DNA of 64,000 bases, taken from Cryptomeria japonica. Taxonomy: Eukaryota; Streptophyta; Pinopsida; Cupressales; Cupressaceae. Below are positions 19,202-30,986 of the stretch, one piece after another. Location of the stretch: contig NC_081415.1 in NCBI RefSeq assembly GCF_030272615.1, positions 604,943,137-605,007,136 on the forward strand. Reading direction: 5' to 3'. The number at the start of each line of letters is the position of its first letter. Position 1 is the first letter of the stretch. The position numbers were made by a program, and so were the translations under genes. The notes under the pieces were generated by a model. The model did not search any database, was not told the DNA's origin, and saw only the letters and a list, made by a program, of their open reading frames with translations.

Positions 19202-22200
19202 ATGGATGCATCTACAGTTCCACTTTTAACACCATATAATTACTTTGAATGGAAATCTAAGATGATAATATATCTGAAAAGACATGGATATCATCGTGTT
19301 ACTGTGGGACTTGAAACTGAACCTCAAGATGCTGCAGAAAAGATTAAATGGTTTAATAAATGTGATGAAGCTTTTGGTACATTGTGCATGTCAGTCTCTC
19401 CTGACCTTCTTTTTCACATTGAATCTACTACTACACCAAATGCAGTATGGACTACTTTGGGAAACCTCTTTGGTAAGCAGGATGAACTAAGAGGTCATCA
19501 ATTGGAGAATGAACTCATAGGGTTGAATCCAACCAATTTTGATACTATACAAGACTTCTTCACTAAACTTAAGTCTATAAGATTGCAGTTGGAATAGTGT
19601 GGAACTAAGAAAGATGATAAGCAACTGATCTTGAGTATTCTTTCTAAGCTTGGTCCTAATTATTCAGTGTTTGTTTCTACATTCTATGCTACCAAATGTG
19701 CCCTAGGTACCACATTCAAAATGCCTTCTTTAGATGATTTTGCTGCAGAACTCACTAGGGAGCAGGACAAATTGGTTCAAATGGGTACAATAAAGCCCTC
19801 TAAGTCACATGCCTTAGTTGTAAATCAAGGCACAAAAGAACAGAAAGGGTCCAGTAAGCAAGATAAGAAACAAAAGAACCAAGGAGAGAAGAAGAAAGAT
19901 CAGAAATCTGCTACTTCAAAAGCAGACAATGAGACCTCTTTATCAAAAGGTGAACAACCTAAGAAGGAGAAGGTCAAGTGTTCTTATTGTAAGAGGCCTG
20001 GTCATGATGAACATAAGTGTGTAAGGAAACAAATTGATCACCTTTCAAATCTTCTTGAAAAGAATAATATCAAGGTTCCTGATTTAGTCAAACAGAGTTC
20101 ATCAGAAGGATCTTCTAAGGACATAGATAAGAGTAAGGGGAAAGGAAAGGGTAAGGCCCTAGTTGCTATTGCTTCACAACCAAATTCTTGGATAATTGAC
20201 TCAGGTGCTTCACACCACATGGCTTCTTCAGAAGATGATTTCACATCTTTAGAACCATGTTCTATGCCTTCCATCCTAATGGGTGATGACACTCCGGTTG
20301 AAGTGCATGGGAGAGGGTTTGTTGATGTGGGTGAAGGAACATTTCAAGATGTCCTTTGTGTTCCATCTTTATCAACTAATATCCTATCTGTTTATCAGAT
20401 CACTCACACTGGTTCTGGCAAGCGAGTTGAGTTCACACCAGATGCAGTGGTAATCAGCGAAATGCATAATGGGTCTACTATTGCTGTGGGAAAAGCAGAT
20501 CATCATTCTAGATTATATCAGTTTTCTCACTTTGTTCCTGACTCTCCTTCGACAATTTTACTCACTCATGCAGATGAGGTGAGTTGTTTGTGGCATCAAC
20601 GGTTTGGCCACTTGAACTACCGTTACTTGCAACAACTCAGTCAACAAGAAATGGTTTCAGGGTTGCCTTCTATTCGATTTTCTGATGGAGTGTGCCAGGG
20701 GTGCATTCTTGGTAAGCATCCAGAGGAGAAGTATGATAAAGGTAAAGCTTGGAGAGCTACACAACTATTGGAGTTGGTACATAGTGACTTGGCAGGACCA
20801 TTTCCACAACCATCCTTCAGCAAGGCTAGATATGTCTTGACATTTATTGATGACTTTTCTAGATATACATGGGTTTACTTTCTCAAACAAAAGTCTGAAG
20901 TCTTTGAAAATTTTCTAGATTTCAAAGCTTTTGCAGAGAAACAATCTGGGAAGTTCATCAAGATTCTGCATACAGATAATGGGGGTGAATATGTTAATAA
21001 TCAGTTTGAACAGTTTTGTGCTTCAGAAGATATCAACATGCAGCACACAGTTCCATACAGTCCTCAACAAAATGGTGTAGCAGAATGAAAGAATAGGTCC
21101 TTGAAGGAGATGGCTAATTGTATGATTCACTCCAATTCTTTGGCACCTCAATATTGGGCAGAGGCCATCAACTGTGCGTGTTACATCCAGAATCGAGTTC
21201 CTCATTAAGCTGTGAAGGGGGTAACTCCCTTTCAAGCTTGGACTGGTCGAAAACCCACAGTTAAACACTTTAGAGTGTTTGGTTCTCTTGCATGGGCCCA
21301 CATTCCAGCTGAAAAACGCAAGGCTATGGATCCGCAGAGTAAGCCTTGCATATTTGTTGGATATCCAGATGATGTCAAAGGGTATAGACTTCTCCATCCC
21401 ACTACTCATGAGTTGTTCATTGAGAGGAGTGTTTGTTTTGAGGAGAGTTCTTCTAGTTCTTCTCATACCACTTCTCCATCCACTATCACATTGGAGAGAT
21501 TGCATTATGATGACAGTTCTTCAGAGGATCTTAATCATCCTAATCTTGATGAGGAGTCTTCTTCCTCTACTTCAGATGGTGACAGTGATGATGAGGATTC
21601 ACATTCCTCTCATAGTCATCATTCAGAGGTTGATGATTCTCCCCCAGACTCTCCAGCCTCAGTGCCTCTTTGGGCTCGACAAACATTTGAGTCAGCAGGA
21701 GATTGGCTTGGTGATCCATTAGATACTAGAAGAACAAGGTCACAATTTCAGCAAGCTCCACATCTCTTCATTGCTTCAACTTCTGATCCACAGTCCTTTC
21801 GAGAAGCTTTAGGTGTTCCTGAGTGGGATGCTGCAATGCAAGAAGAGTTCAATTCCTTGGAAAGGAATCACACATGGGATTTAGTTCCTCTTCCTAAGGG
21901 AAGGAAACTTGTTCGATGCAAGTGGATCTATCGAACAAAATTTGCAGCGGATGGGTCGGTTGATAAGTATAAGGCTCGCTTGGTAGCAAAAGGTTTTTCC
22001 CAAGTTCCAGGGGTTGATTACTCTGAGACTTTTACTCCAGTTGCTAAGATGAATTCCATCCGACTTGTTCTTGCTATAGCTGCAGCCCATCGTTGGGAAG
22101 TTCATCAGATGGATGTGAAGAGTGCATTTCTTCATGGTGACCTTCAGGAGGAAATCTACATGGAGCAACCACAGGGGTTTGTTCAGGATCCTTCACTTGT

Positions 22201-23326
22201 GTGTCGACTTCGAAAGTCTCTCTATGGCCTCAAACAGGCTCCTCGAGCTTGGTATGCCAAGATGGACTCATTTCTTCTGACAGTTGGTTTCACTCGGTGC
22301 CATTCTGATCCGAACGTATACATTCTGCAACAGGATGAAACTCTCACATTTCTAGTTCTCTATGTTGATGACTTGTTACTCACAGGGAGTCACTCATCCA
22401 CCATCAAAGCAGTGAAAATTGCTCTACGTGATAGATTTTTGATGTCAGACTTGGGTCTTCTGCATTACTTCTTGGGAATTGAGATCACTCAATCATCTTC
22501 AGGAATCTTCCTTGGACAACCCAAGTATGCACTTGATATGCTCTCTAGATTTCACATGGCTGATTGTAAGCCTGCACCTACTCCATTTTTGTCAGGAGTC
22601 AAACTTGAGGCTAAGTGCTCTTCACCCTTGGTTGATGGCACTTTATATCGACAGCTTGTTGGAAGCCTCATTTATTTGACTCATACGAGACCCGACATTT
22701 CTTATGCTGTGGGCATGGTCTCTAGATTCATACAGGAGCCACATGAGTTGCATTGGAAAGAAGCTAAGCGGATCCTCCACTACATTCAGGGTACTCACAA
22801 TTATGGAATTCAGTATGTAGTAGGTGTGGATATTGACTTGGTAGGATATACGGATTCAGATTGGGCAGGTGATTCTCAGGATCGCAAGTCTACTTCTGGG
22901 TATTGCTTCTCACTTGGTTCTGGTCCAATTTGTTGGTTGAGTAAGAAGCAGTCTGCAATTGCTCTTTCATCAAAAGAGGCCGAGTATTGAGGGGCAGTCA
23001 ATGCCACCACTGAAGCTATTTGGCTTCAAAATATTCTTACTGAGTTTGGTATTCCAGTCAGAAAGCCTACCATCATCTTTTGTGATAATCAGAGTACTAT
23101 ACAGATCTCAAGAAATCCAGTTCATCATCAGAGGACGAAACACATTGAGATACATATGCACTATATTCGGGAGCTCATTCAGGAAGGCATCATTGATCTT
23201 AAGTATTGTTCTACATTGGAGCAAACTGCAGACATCTTCACCAAACCTTTCACCGAAAGCAAGTTCCTTCATTTGCGATCTTTGCTTGGGATGCAAAAAG
23301 TGTCTACTTCAGGAGGGGCTTCTTAG
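19202..23326 (+). pseudogene. Copia-2 gag-pol: one 1,375-codon frame with four stops
   Basis: A single frame runs from ATG 19,202 to TAG 23,324-23,326. Gag (about residues 1-330) has a CCHC knuckle, CSYCKRPGHDEHKC. Protease has SWIIDSGASHHM. Integrase has LWHQRFGHLN, CQGCILGK, VHSDLAGP, LHTDNGGEY and QQNGVAE, giving the DDE triad. RT has YVDD at 22,361-22,372. RNase H ends with FTKPF. The frame is interrupted only by TAG 19,595, TGA 21,086, TAA near 21,206 and TGA 22,988, with no indels. Each stop fits a single C-to-T change. It is inactive as read, but everything else is intact. Confidence 0.96.
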
Positions 23327-23469
23327 TCCTTCATTCTTTCTCTCTCTATTTTGGGGGGGTCTATTCCTCTTATGGGGGGCTTCTTCTTTTGGGGAGGATA
23401 TTTATGTACATGGGTACCTAACATGGCCTCATTTGCCGGGACCCATCTTTTCACCCACTTAAGCTATGC

Positions 23470-23480
23470 TTAAGGGGGGG
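23470..23480 (+). other. Copia-2 polypurine tract
   Basis: TTAAGGGGGGG lies directly before the 3' LTR TGTTAGTG. Further G-runs at 23,350-23,400 lie in the 3' untranslated part. Confidence 0.9.
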
Positions 23481-24141
23481 TGTTAGTGTAGGTTTTTTTA
23501 TTTTCCTTATGTTAGGGGGTATTTATTTTTCCTACACATATATTATTAAGCTTGCTTAGGTTATTAGGTGTGGTTAATATGAGGACACGTGGTGGAATAC
23601 ATTAGCTACATGTGTAACTCTCCACCTCACATGGGTAGTTGAGTTACACACCCTCTTTTGGCTTGTTGTGCCACCTCTCATAACCACTATTTTGTCATTT
23701 CCTAAGTGGGTTATGGGGTAGTTGGGTTTCTCACCCTCTTTTGGCCTTATGTGCCACCTCTTATAACTCCTTTTTTGTTTTCATGTAAGGAGGTTATGCC
23801 ACATGTTTTCGCATTTACCAAGTAGGTAAAAACCTCCCACCTTTTATGGGGTAGTAGGTAAAACCTCCCACTTTTTATGGAGGTGGGAGTTAATGCACCT
23901 CTTGGTTGTATATGCTATTATTTTTCTATATAATAAGCAATATACTCTCACCTTCACAAGTGAAGTGATAGCTCGGTGAGAGTCTTCTCTAAATTCTCTT
24001 CTTTATCTCTATTTTTCTCTCATATCAGATTTATCTTCATTCAGCTATTTTGATCTTCGATCATCCATTGCTTGGAGTTGCATGTGATCTATGACCGACA
24101 TCAGATCCTGGCTCAATTCTTGCTTCTCACAGAATTTAACA
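23481..24141 (+). repeat. Copia-2 3' LTR
   Basis: 661 bp, about 8 mismatches to the 5' LTR by eye, followed by the target copy GATTG. Confidence 0.97.
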
Positions 24142-24146
24142 GATTG

Positions 24147-25889
24147 TAATGACACTTACTTGATTGTCATTTGTTGATATATGATTGATGGTGTTATTGT
24201 ATATGTAATTGATACGAGCTCTGCATGTATCATTTGATGTTGAAGCTCCATCCTTGTTGTAGTTTGGAAGAGGATTTTTAAAGGCCCCATGGTCACCATT
24301 TGTTTTGAGACCATCGACTATTAAATCACCTTTATTAATCATTTCTTGAACAATGTTTTTCAGCCTCATGCAATCATTTGTTTGATGTCATTTGTTTCGA
24401 TGAAAATCACAAAAGTGTGAGACATTCTACCAAGGTGGTTTGACTTGTGGTTCAAAGTTGTTGATTGCTGGTAATGAGATAATTTTGTTTTCTAGGACCT
24501 CTCTGAATATGGACTCTAATGATTTCCCTAATGGTGTGTAAATGTGTTTAGGAAAGTTGTTGGTGTTACCCCATGAGTTTGTATTAGGTCCTCGATTTGC
24601 GTTATTTTTTTGGGTATCGTTGGTGTTGTTTGTATTCGAAAGTTCTGGATTGGTATTTGGTGCATAAGTGTTAGTGCCTTGGTTAGCACCTTTTTTATTC
24701 TTGGTATCCTGAGGATTACTTGATAAGGCCAACACTAGTTGTTTGGACTTCACATCATTAGCTTCGTTTCCTCCTTCATTTCCCACATTTTTGTTTCTGG
24801 TCCAGAACTTGGATTTGTCTAAGTTGTTGTTTTTGTTCTGGTTATTGTAATGAGAGGTGGGTGAAATTGTTCCTTCTTTGAAGAATTCAACATTCCTTTC
24901 TTAACACATGCCTCCTCTACTTTGATGCCATTTTCAATCAATTTAGCAAAAGATGGTATGCATTGTAGCTTGAGTATGTAACTCATCTCGCTATTCAAAT
25001 TGTCGATGAAAATTTCCATCTTTTCCTTTTTGGGCACATCTCGAGGATATCTCAAAACCATCTATCTCCAATGTTGAAGAAACACCATGAATGTTTCATT
25101 GTTTTTATGTTTGGTATTATAGGCATCTAGCATGGTGATGGCATGTTGAATGTTGTAGGAGTATTGAGTGATAAATTTGTTGACTAATTCATCAAAGGAT
25201 CTGACAGGAGGTGTGATTTTGGATAACCATTCCATTGTTTGCCCTCCCAAGCTTCTTGGGAATAGCCTCATCAAATAGGTGTCATCATGGGCAAATTCCA
25301 AGCTCATGGTACAAAATTCCCAAACATGATCACGATGATCACTTTTCCCATCATATTTGTCAAATTTGGGAATGTCTGAATTTGGGGGAAAAGGTACCAT
25401 GTTTAACCTTCTATCAAAAGGATAAGGAAAAATTTTGTTTAATAAATACTGTACTATTGATCCTTGTTTCATATCTTGTATTTTCTTTTGTATCATTTGC
25501 ATTTTCTTTGTGAGAGAAACCAAGGGTACATTTGCTTGCCGAGGGAAGAGTTCTTCCCTCTCATTGTTTTTAGTTTGGGTAGGAATTTGTTGTGGTATGT
25601 GTGACTCAGGTATGTTTTTCTCAGGGTCACATGTGTCCTCTTCTCTTTGTTTCTCCTAGTAAGTATAGTGTTGGGACCTTGTTCTAAAAGTGTTAGTATC
25701 AAAGCCTTCAGGAATCCGAACTCCTTTTCTTGTGAGCATGAGTAGGTATTTTTCTTTGTCAGCTTCTATGAGGCATTCCATAAGTCTTTGAAATGAGGAA
25801 CTTTCTTGACATTTTTGGAGGAGCTCTTCAGTGATCTTTGTGTCTTCTAGATTTGGATATTCGAAGGGATTTGATAATCTTTTCCCCAT
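24147..25889 (-). pseudogene. Ty3-II gag, broken into pieces
   Basis: The capsid-like core at 25,062-25,523 contains PKFDKYDGKSDHRDHVWEF, LFPRSLGGQTMEWLSK and FDELVNKFITQYS, the retrotransposon gag domain. After a stop it continues with MVLRYPRDVPKKEKMEIF and NLNSEMSYILKLQC (24,819-25,061). An Asn/Thr-rich region follows, then the knuckle-like C.FH...H...C with MRLKNIVQEMI at about 24,340-24,400. The likely N-terminal part (25,656-25,889) begins MGKRLSNPFEYPN. At least one stop and two frame changes break it. It is cut at 24,147 by Copia-2. Confidence 0.85.
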
Positions 25890-26400
25890 ACTAGACTCTG
25901 GTTGTGTTTGTCTTTGTTTGTTTCATTGAGAGCGAGTGACAATGGGCATCTAGTAGAAACTCTCTATTATAAAGGGAATGAATTCCTCTTCTATGTCTTT
26001 CTCGGGAGTTGGTGGTTCAAATTGAGGTATATTATAAGTGATGCAAACTTCTAGGAAGAAAGTCAGATTGATATTTCCTCCGCAATTTAAGCGTTGGATG
26101 AATGCCACTTTTTGGCAGAATTGTCTACTCCTCAATGGTTCCTCATCAAATTTGTTTTATTTTTTTTTAAGATACAAGCGTATATGATGGAGGAATGTTC
26201 GATGAGATTTGAAGAGTTGGTGATTGATGTATAGAAACCTATTCCTTTTAGCAAGTTTCTGAGAACTAGGTTGTTGTTTCCTTAACTTAGTGTTGTGATG
26301 AATACTCTTTCTTCTTAGAATATGAGGATTAGTCATACACAAGTGATCAATGGTTTCCTTTGATTTTTTTGGATCCAAGATGTCTTGTTTGGAAACTTAA
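25890..26400 (-). other. Ty3-II region upstream of gag
   Basis: Two short open stretches (25,950-26,135 and 26,157-26,378) contain peptides such as NIPQFEPPTPEKDIEEEF. They could be an N-terminal gag extension, but I see no conserved domain. Treated as leader or worn coding sequence. Confidence 0.35.
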
Positions 26401-26804
26401 GTTTACTTTTATCAAATGAAGGTTTAGATGCCCCCTCATGACAAAGTGCGTCAAATGTTATGGAATAAGAGGTTTCCCAATATGGAAAGTTGATTTGACA
26501 AATTTAGTTTGAAACAAGTATGTTTTGAGGATGAAATTTGTGTGATATGGAAGAGCTTTTGATGTATGTGATGATGTTACCTGATTCTGATAGGAAAATG
26601 TGTTAATCCTTAGCTAGTTTTTGACTTGACAACTTTTTTCTAAGAATATCTTGTTTTGTTGGTTTTGAATAGTTCTGATACTCTGATGTGAACTTCTGCC
26701 TGATGGAGTTGAGTTAGGATTGAAAATGGTTTCCCAAACTGTGTTTAAAATTTCTCAAAAAAGTTTATGCTTGAACTCTATTTTTGCAATTTCGACTATG
26801 CACT

Positions 26805-27170
26805 AAGCCAGACACCCGATGTGCTAACAAATGCTATCAATGCACTAGAGAAAGATCTCAACATGCTAAGTTTCCCTTCTAATGTGTTAACTTGCACTAT
26901 TTAGTTTTGACTTTGATCTGGAAAGTTATGCACTAATATGCCCTTTCTACGTGCTAACTTTTGAGCTCAAAGTGCTACTGTTTGCTCCCAAAGCGCTAGG
27001 CTATTGCTCCAAAGCACTGAGCTATTTTCTGGAAGCACTAAGTTTTAGCTATTTGAATGTTTAGATTGCTTATGCACTAGTTTTCATAATTTTTGCACTA
27101 TGTTGAAGCTTGGACGTGCTAAAAGATGGTTTCAAAGAGCTAAAATGTTGCTTCTACGAGCTAAACTGCC
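26805..27170 (-). repeat. GCACTA/GTGCTA word tract in the Ty3-II leader
   Basis: Over about 365 bp, words such as GCACTAAG, GTGCTAAC and GCGCTAGG recur roughly every 20-30 bp without strict periodicity. Similar words occur near 2.8-3.2 kb and near the Ty3-III primer site, so the tract seems a feature of these leaders. Function unknown. Confidence 0.6.
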
Positions 27171-27543
27171 CCGTTTGTTTTGACTTGTTGGTTTTTTTGT
27201 GATATTTAACATTTCCTCAATTGTGATGGATAATTTTTTGAAGTATGAAATGAAAACACAACATGAAAAAGATAACCATTTTACCTATTCTAAACAAAGA
27301 CTATATATTCTACGAGGATGTGTTCAAATCCCTAATGTTTTGACAAGTTTGGATACAAATAATGCAATTCAATCAGACTCTTTATTCAAGGGTCATCGAC
27401 AAAACCATAGCCCACTAGTCTCGATACTCTGTCAACTCAAACAGCCTTGTCACCCCCTAGGGGGTACCTCTTTTTTTGCCTTTTGCTAGAAATTAACTCA
27501 AAATGAATTGCTTCACAATTGAGTAGGTATCTTGGGAGATATA

Positions 27544-28075
27544 TGATGAGTAATCTTGGGGGTAGATTCTTCCCCACCCTTGCACTATGATATTGTCAAT
27601 GTCTGGATACTGACTCAGCTCAAAGTTTCTAATGCTAAGTTTCCTAATCAGGCTTCTTGTTCAGTCGTAAGTGATAAACTCCCTCAGGATGCTTCCCAAC
27701 CTTTAGAACAAAGGCTTTACATATCTTAAAGATACTGGGGGAAGGATAATCGTTGTGTACAACCATTGAAAGGGACTTTCATCACCTTCCACTTTTGATT
27801 ATAGTGGGTTGAAAGACTTGGTGTCAAAGTCATTCCCCACTTAGGTCATTCCCCTCACACAGACAAAAGAATGGCATTAAGAGATTTTGGTTCCTCGGGA
27901 GTGCAGGCCTACTAAAGGATTTACTACTTGAAATATGGAAAGTGTAAGAGTGGTTTTGCTTTTTGATCACCTAATTAAGAGATGATCATATACCTTCCAC
28001 TTTCGAAGCAAGGCGTGCAAGTGTTCTTTTTATCCTTTCATTGCAATGATTGCCTAAATTCTATTTGGAGATACA
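27544..28075 (-). repeat. Dispersed repeat R, copy 1
   Basis: About 530 bp similar to copies at 35.38-35.90 kb and 55.60-56.15 kb. The shared core here reads ACTTAGGTCATTCCCCTC, then GTGCAGGCCTACTAAAGG. The minus strand has CACTATAATC about 45 bp from the core. The right end, GGAGATACA, coincides with the break in the Ty3-I gag frame. Ends are approximate and no target duplication was found. Confidence 0.6.
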
Positions 28076-29862
28076 TTTCTCAGTATCATGATCGGGTTGA
28101 TGATGAAATTAGCAAAAAGAATTGTTATCAAAATGAGGAGATGCAAGTTTGGAAGGATTGACATGTTTTAGAGGAGGAAGTTTGATAACATTTCTATGTA
28201 ATAACTGAGACATAATACTATGCAAATATTCATTCAAAGGAGTAAATTGTCTTTCTCTTTGGAAAAATTTAGAAATAAGAGGGACATCTGTTCTAGCATT
28301 CACATGGTTGTTTTTGATTGGATCATTGAACTTGATGAAGCTTTTTGTTGGTTTGAACTTCACAAACAGTTGTTGAACAGTCTCCCCCTTATCACTCAGA
28401 GCCATAGGAGTGGATTACTCCATTTGAATCACAAACAATTGATAATTATGGAGTGTTGCGCATAACTATGAAAAGGAAGTAAACTTAGACAAAATAAGCT
28501 TTTCCTTGATATCTTTTTATAAATTAGAAATGAATTTTTTTTTAATATCTTTATCAGGGACATTAAAAGAAATTTAAGCACACAAATTCTTATATCTACC
28601 AATTAAATCAATCACTTTCTCTTTAACACCTTGTTTACAATACATTAAATCAGTCACAATGATTTTAGGACCAATGTTGTTTTGAAATTGTTGGATGAAA
28701 GCATTTGCTAGTTGTTGAAAGGAAGTGATAGAATAAGAAGGCAAAGAGCAATACCATTGTAAGGTCTTATCTCTTAGTGTTGTTGTAAACAATTTTGTAA
28801 GCAATCGTTGATCATAAGAAAAATCAGTACACAAGGTTTGAAATGTTTTGACATGCGTAAGAGGATCACCTTTTCCATTATAGAGTTCCAATTGAGGGAT
28901 CTCAACATGTTTAGGTGGCACAACTTAAACAATATCAAGGGAAAGTGGGCTCACAACATCAAAGGTGGCAACACTAAACTTGGATTGACTCATGGAAGCA
29001 AGTTGTTGTTGTAAGGAAGACACAATTTGAGCAAGATTGTTGATTGTCATTTTGGTGGAAGAATTCTTGTTAGACATAGGTGATTGAGAAGGTGGTGTGA
29101 TATTTTTGAAAGAAGGTATGGACTGAGAATAAGGTGGTGGGACACTATGATTAGTAGGAATTGGTGATGATTGGGTGGGAAAAGGGACACTTAAAGGAGG
29201 AATAAAGTTGTTGAAGGAATTGCCCCCTTGTGTCACACTGATTGGTTGAGGAATAGTAGGAATACTCATGGAAGACATAGGTATCGATGGAGGACTAAAT
29301 GAAGAAGAAGGATAGCCCCATGACCTATGGTTGTAGGAATGACATTTTGAGTTGAAGTAGCCATGATGTTGGATGTGAAAGTAGGAATACTAGTAATAGG
29401 ATTGTACAAAGGAACAAAGGAATTAACTTGTGTTGAAGGTTGTGAGTAACCTAGGGTTTTGGCACAACTCTTGATGGGCATGACATTATAATCAACAATA
29501 TGTGCAATGCCACACAATATATCAATTCCATTCTTATCACTTTGAAGCATGCGCTTAAGACCTTCAATTAATGGAAGAGATTCACTATTAGGGTATTCTT
29601 GGGACATATATTGTTGAAAGCTATCAAATTGATTGTCCAATGTAGAAAGTTGATCTAAAGAAACCCTAGTTAAATCTTCTTCTTCATCACGGGATCCATC
29701 AATGGGCACATGATTAGGATGGGAAGAAGTAGCATGATCCTCATAAAAGAAGTCACCCAAATTAGGCTCCATCTCCTTGGTAATTAAACCTTGGGAAGCC
29801 TTAATTATAATGCTTCTTCTAATGGGGATAAGATAGGTAGGACTAATAGAGGTAAAACTCAT
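28076..29862 (-). pseudogene. Ty3-I gag
   Basis: The N-terminal part (29,266-29,862) carries MEPNLGDFFYEDHATSS. A Pro/Ser-rich spacer follows. The gag core (28,574-28,921) has PQLELYNGKGDPLTHVKTFQ, LFTTTLRDKTLQWY and FQQLANAFIQQFQ, typical of the retrotransposon gag domain. The C-terminal part (28,109-28,405) ends with FDNNSFC and a knuckle-like FHHQPDHDTEK. Stops and a frameshift near 29,270 break it. The reading stops abruptly at about 28,075, where inserted sequence begins. The continuation is probably the protease at 270-794. Confidence 0.85.
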
Positions 29863-30986
29863 GCACTAGAGGAAAAATTTGAATTTTGAATTGTACGACA
29901 AAGCTTGCAAAAATTGAGTAATGTAAAATTTAAGAAAATAATGATTACACAATTTGAACTTTGTTGGGGGAAGAGGATGATAGAATTTCCAAAAATGAAA
30001 TGAAATTGAAATTTTAAAATTTGGGCAAAGGAAATACCACTTAATTTTAAAATTAGAATTTTTAAAATCAGGGCAGGCTATAGTTAACCTCTTAATTTAA
30101 AATTTTTTATTCAAAGTTGAAATATTGAATTTTAAAGGTATTTCCGATTCTAGAGAGTTCAAAAATTGATAAAATCAGCCAATCTTTTGGATTTAGGCTA
30201 TTAAATACAGTCATAATAGTCTCTCTAAATTTCAGAAAAAAAAGTTGAGGATCATGGTGGGGACGCACATGGTTTGACCAACTTTTTTTGAAATTTTGAA
30301 GGATGGATATTACGATGATTTTAAAGATAACCCCAAAAATTTGGTGAATTATACGATCTCTAGATGGGCGAGATGAAGACAAATATGAAATAAGGACCCT
30401 ATTAGGGTTTTGAAGAAAAAGAGGAATTGAAGTGAAATTTTCAAAATGGTCAAACCTAATGGATAGGGACACCTTGGAAAAATGTTTAAGAATCTGAATG
30501 TTAATGAAATTGATTTAAAATTCACACAAAATCCAATTAACTTTAAAAATTAGGGTTTGATGACCTAACCATCTAATTTTGAATTTTGAATTTTGGGAAA
30601 AAGGGGCGAAATTGAAAATTTGAATTATAGAACTGAAAACAAATTTGAGAACAATCACAAATCTGAAAATTAAATGGAAATCCAATTTTTGCACAAGTTC
30701 AATATGATTTTTGAAAATTAGGGTTTGAACAAGTAACCTCTCAATTTTGTAAATTTTAATTGCAAATTGAACAAGACAATGAGGAAATTGAATTTGACAA
30801 ACAAAACAATTTTCAAATATAAGATAACCACAAGCAATTTTTACTAATCAGAAGTTAGATTTTAAATTTAAAAACTAGGGTTTTGAATGAATTAACCACT
30901 AAGTTTTGAGAAAGTTGAAACTTGTAAATGAAAAAATATGCAATTTTTTTTCAAGGAAAGCATTCAAGACATCAGGCTCACCAAAC
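29863..30986 (-). other. Ty3-I untranslated leader
   Basis: AT-rich, with many repeats of AATTTTGAATTTT-like words and no coding support. It spans from gag to the primer-binding site. Confidence 0.6.
30968..30983 (-). other. Ty3-I primer-binding site
   Basis: On the minus strand TGGTGAGCCTGATGTC begins three bases after the LTR end. TGG at this position is the complement of the tRNA CCA end. I cannot name the tRNA with certainty. Confidence 0.6.

Larger units (their letters stand above)
17773..24141 (+). mobile_element. Copia-2: full-length, young Ty1/copia element (6,369 bp)
   Basis: Two 661-bp LTRs (17,773-18,433 and 23,481-24,141) start TGTTAGTGTAGG and end TTTAACA. The duplicated target GATTG is perfect (17,768-17,772 and 24,142-24,146). 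The LTRs differ at only about 8 positions by eye, making this the youngest dated insertion here. It contains one continuous coding frame with four nonsense codons and no frameshift. It splits gag from protease of Ty3-II. Confidence 0.98.
941..28075 (-). mobile_element. Ty3-II: Tat-lineage-like Ty3/gypsy element with nested copia insertions
   Basis: The minus-strand order is gag, protease, linker, RT, RNase H, second RNase H, integrase, antisense PMD gene, PPT, 3' LTR. Integrase downstream of RT/RNase H defines Ty3/gypsy. The second RNase H, the integrase finger ending CPKC..HG.LIH, and an antisense extra ORF before the 3' LTR are traits reported for the Tat lineage. Copia-1 and Copia-2 lie inside it. 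Without them it is roughly 15.7 kb. All coding parts carry stops or frameshifts. The 3' LTR is clear, but I cannot find a matching 5' LTR: the right end (27.5-28.1 kb) is a different dispersed repeat. The outer limits are therefore approximate. Confidence 0.75.

Noticed and set aside
27199-27489. 96-codon plus-strand frame in the Ty3-II leader
   Set aside because: No domain and opposite to the element; no sign of selection.
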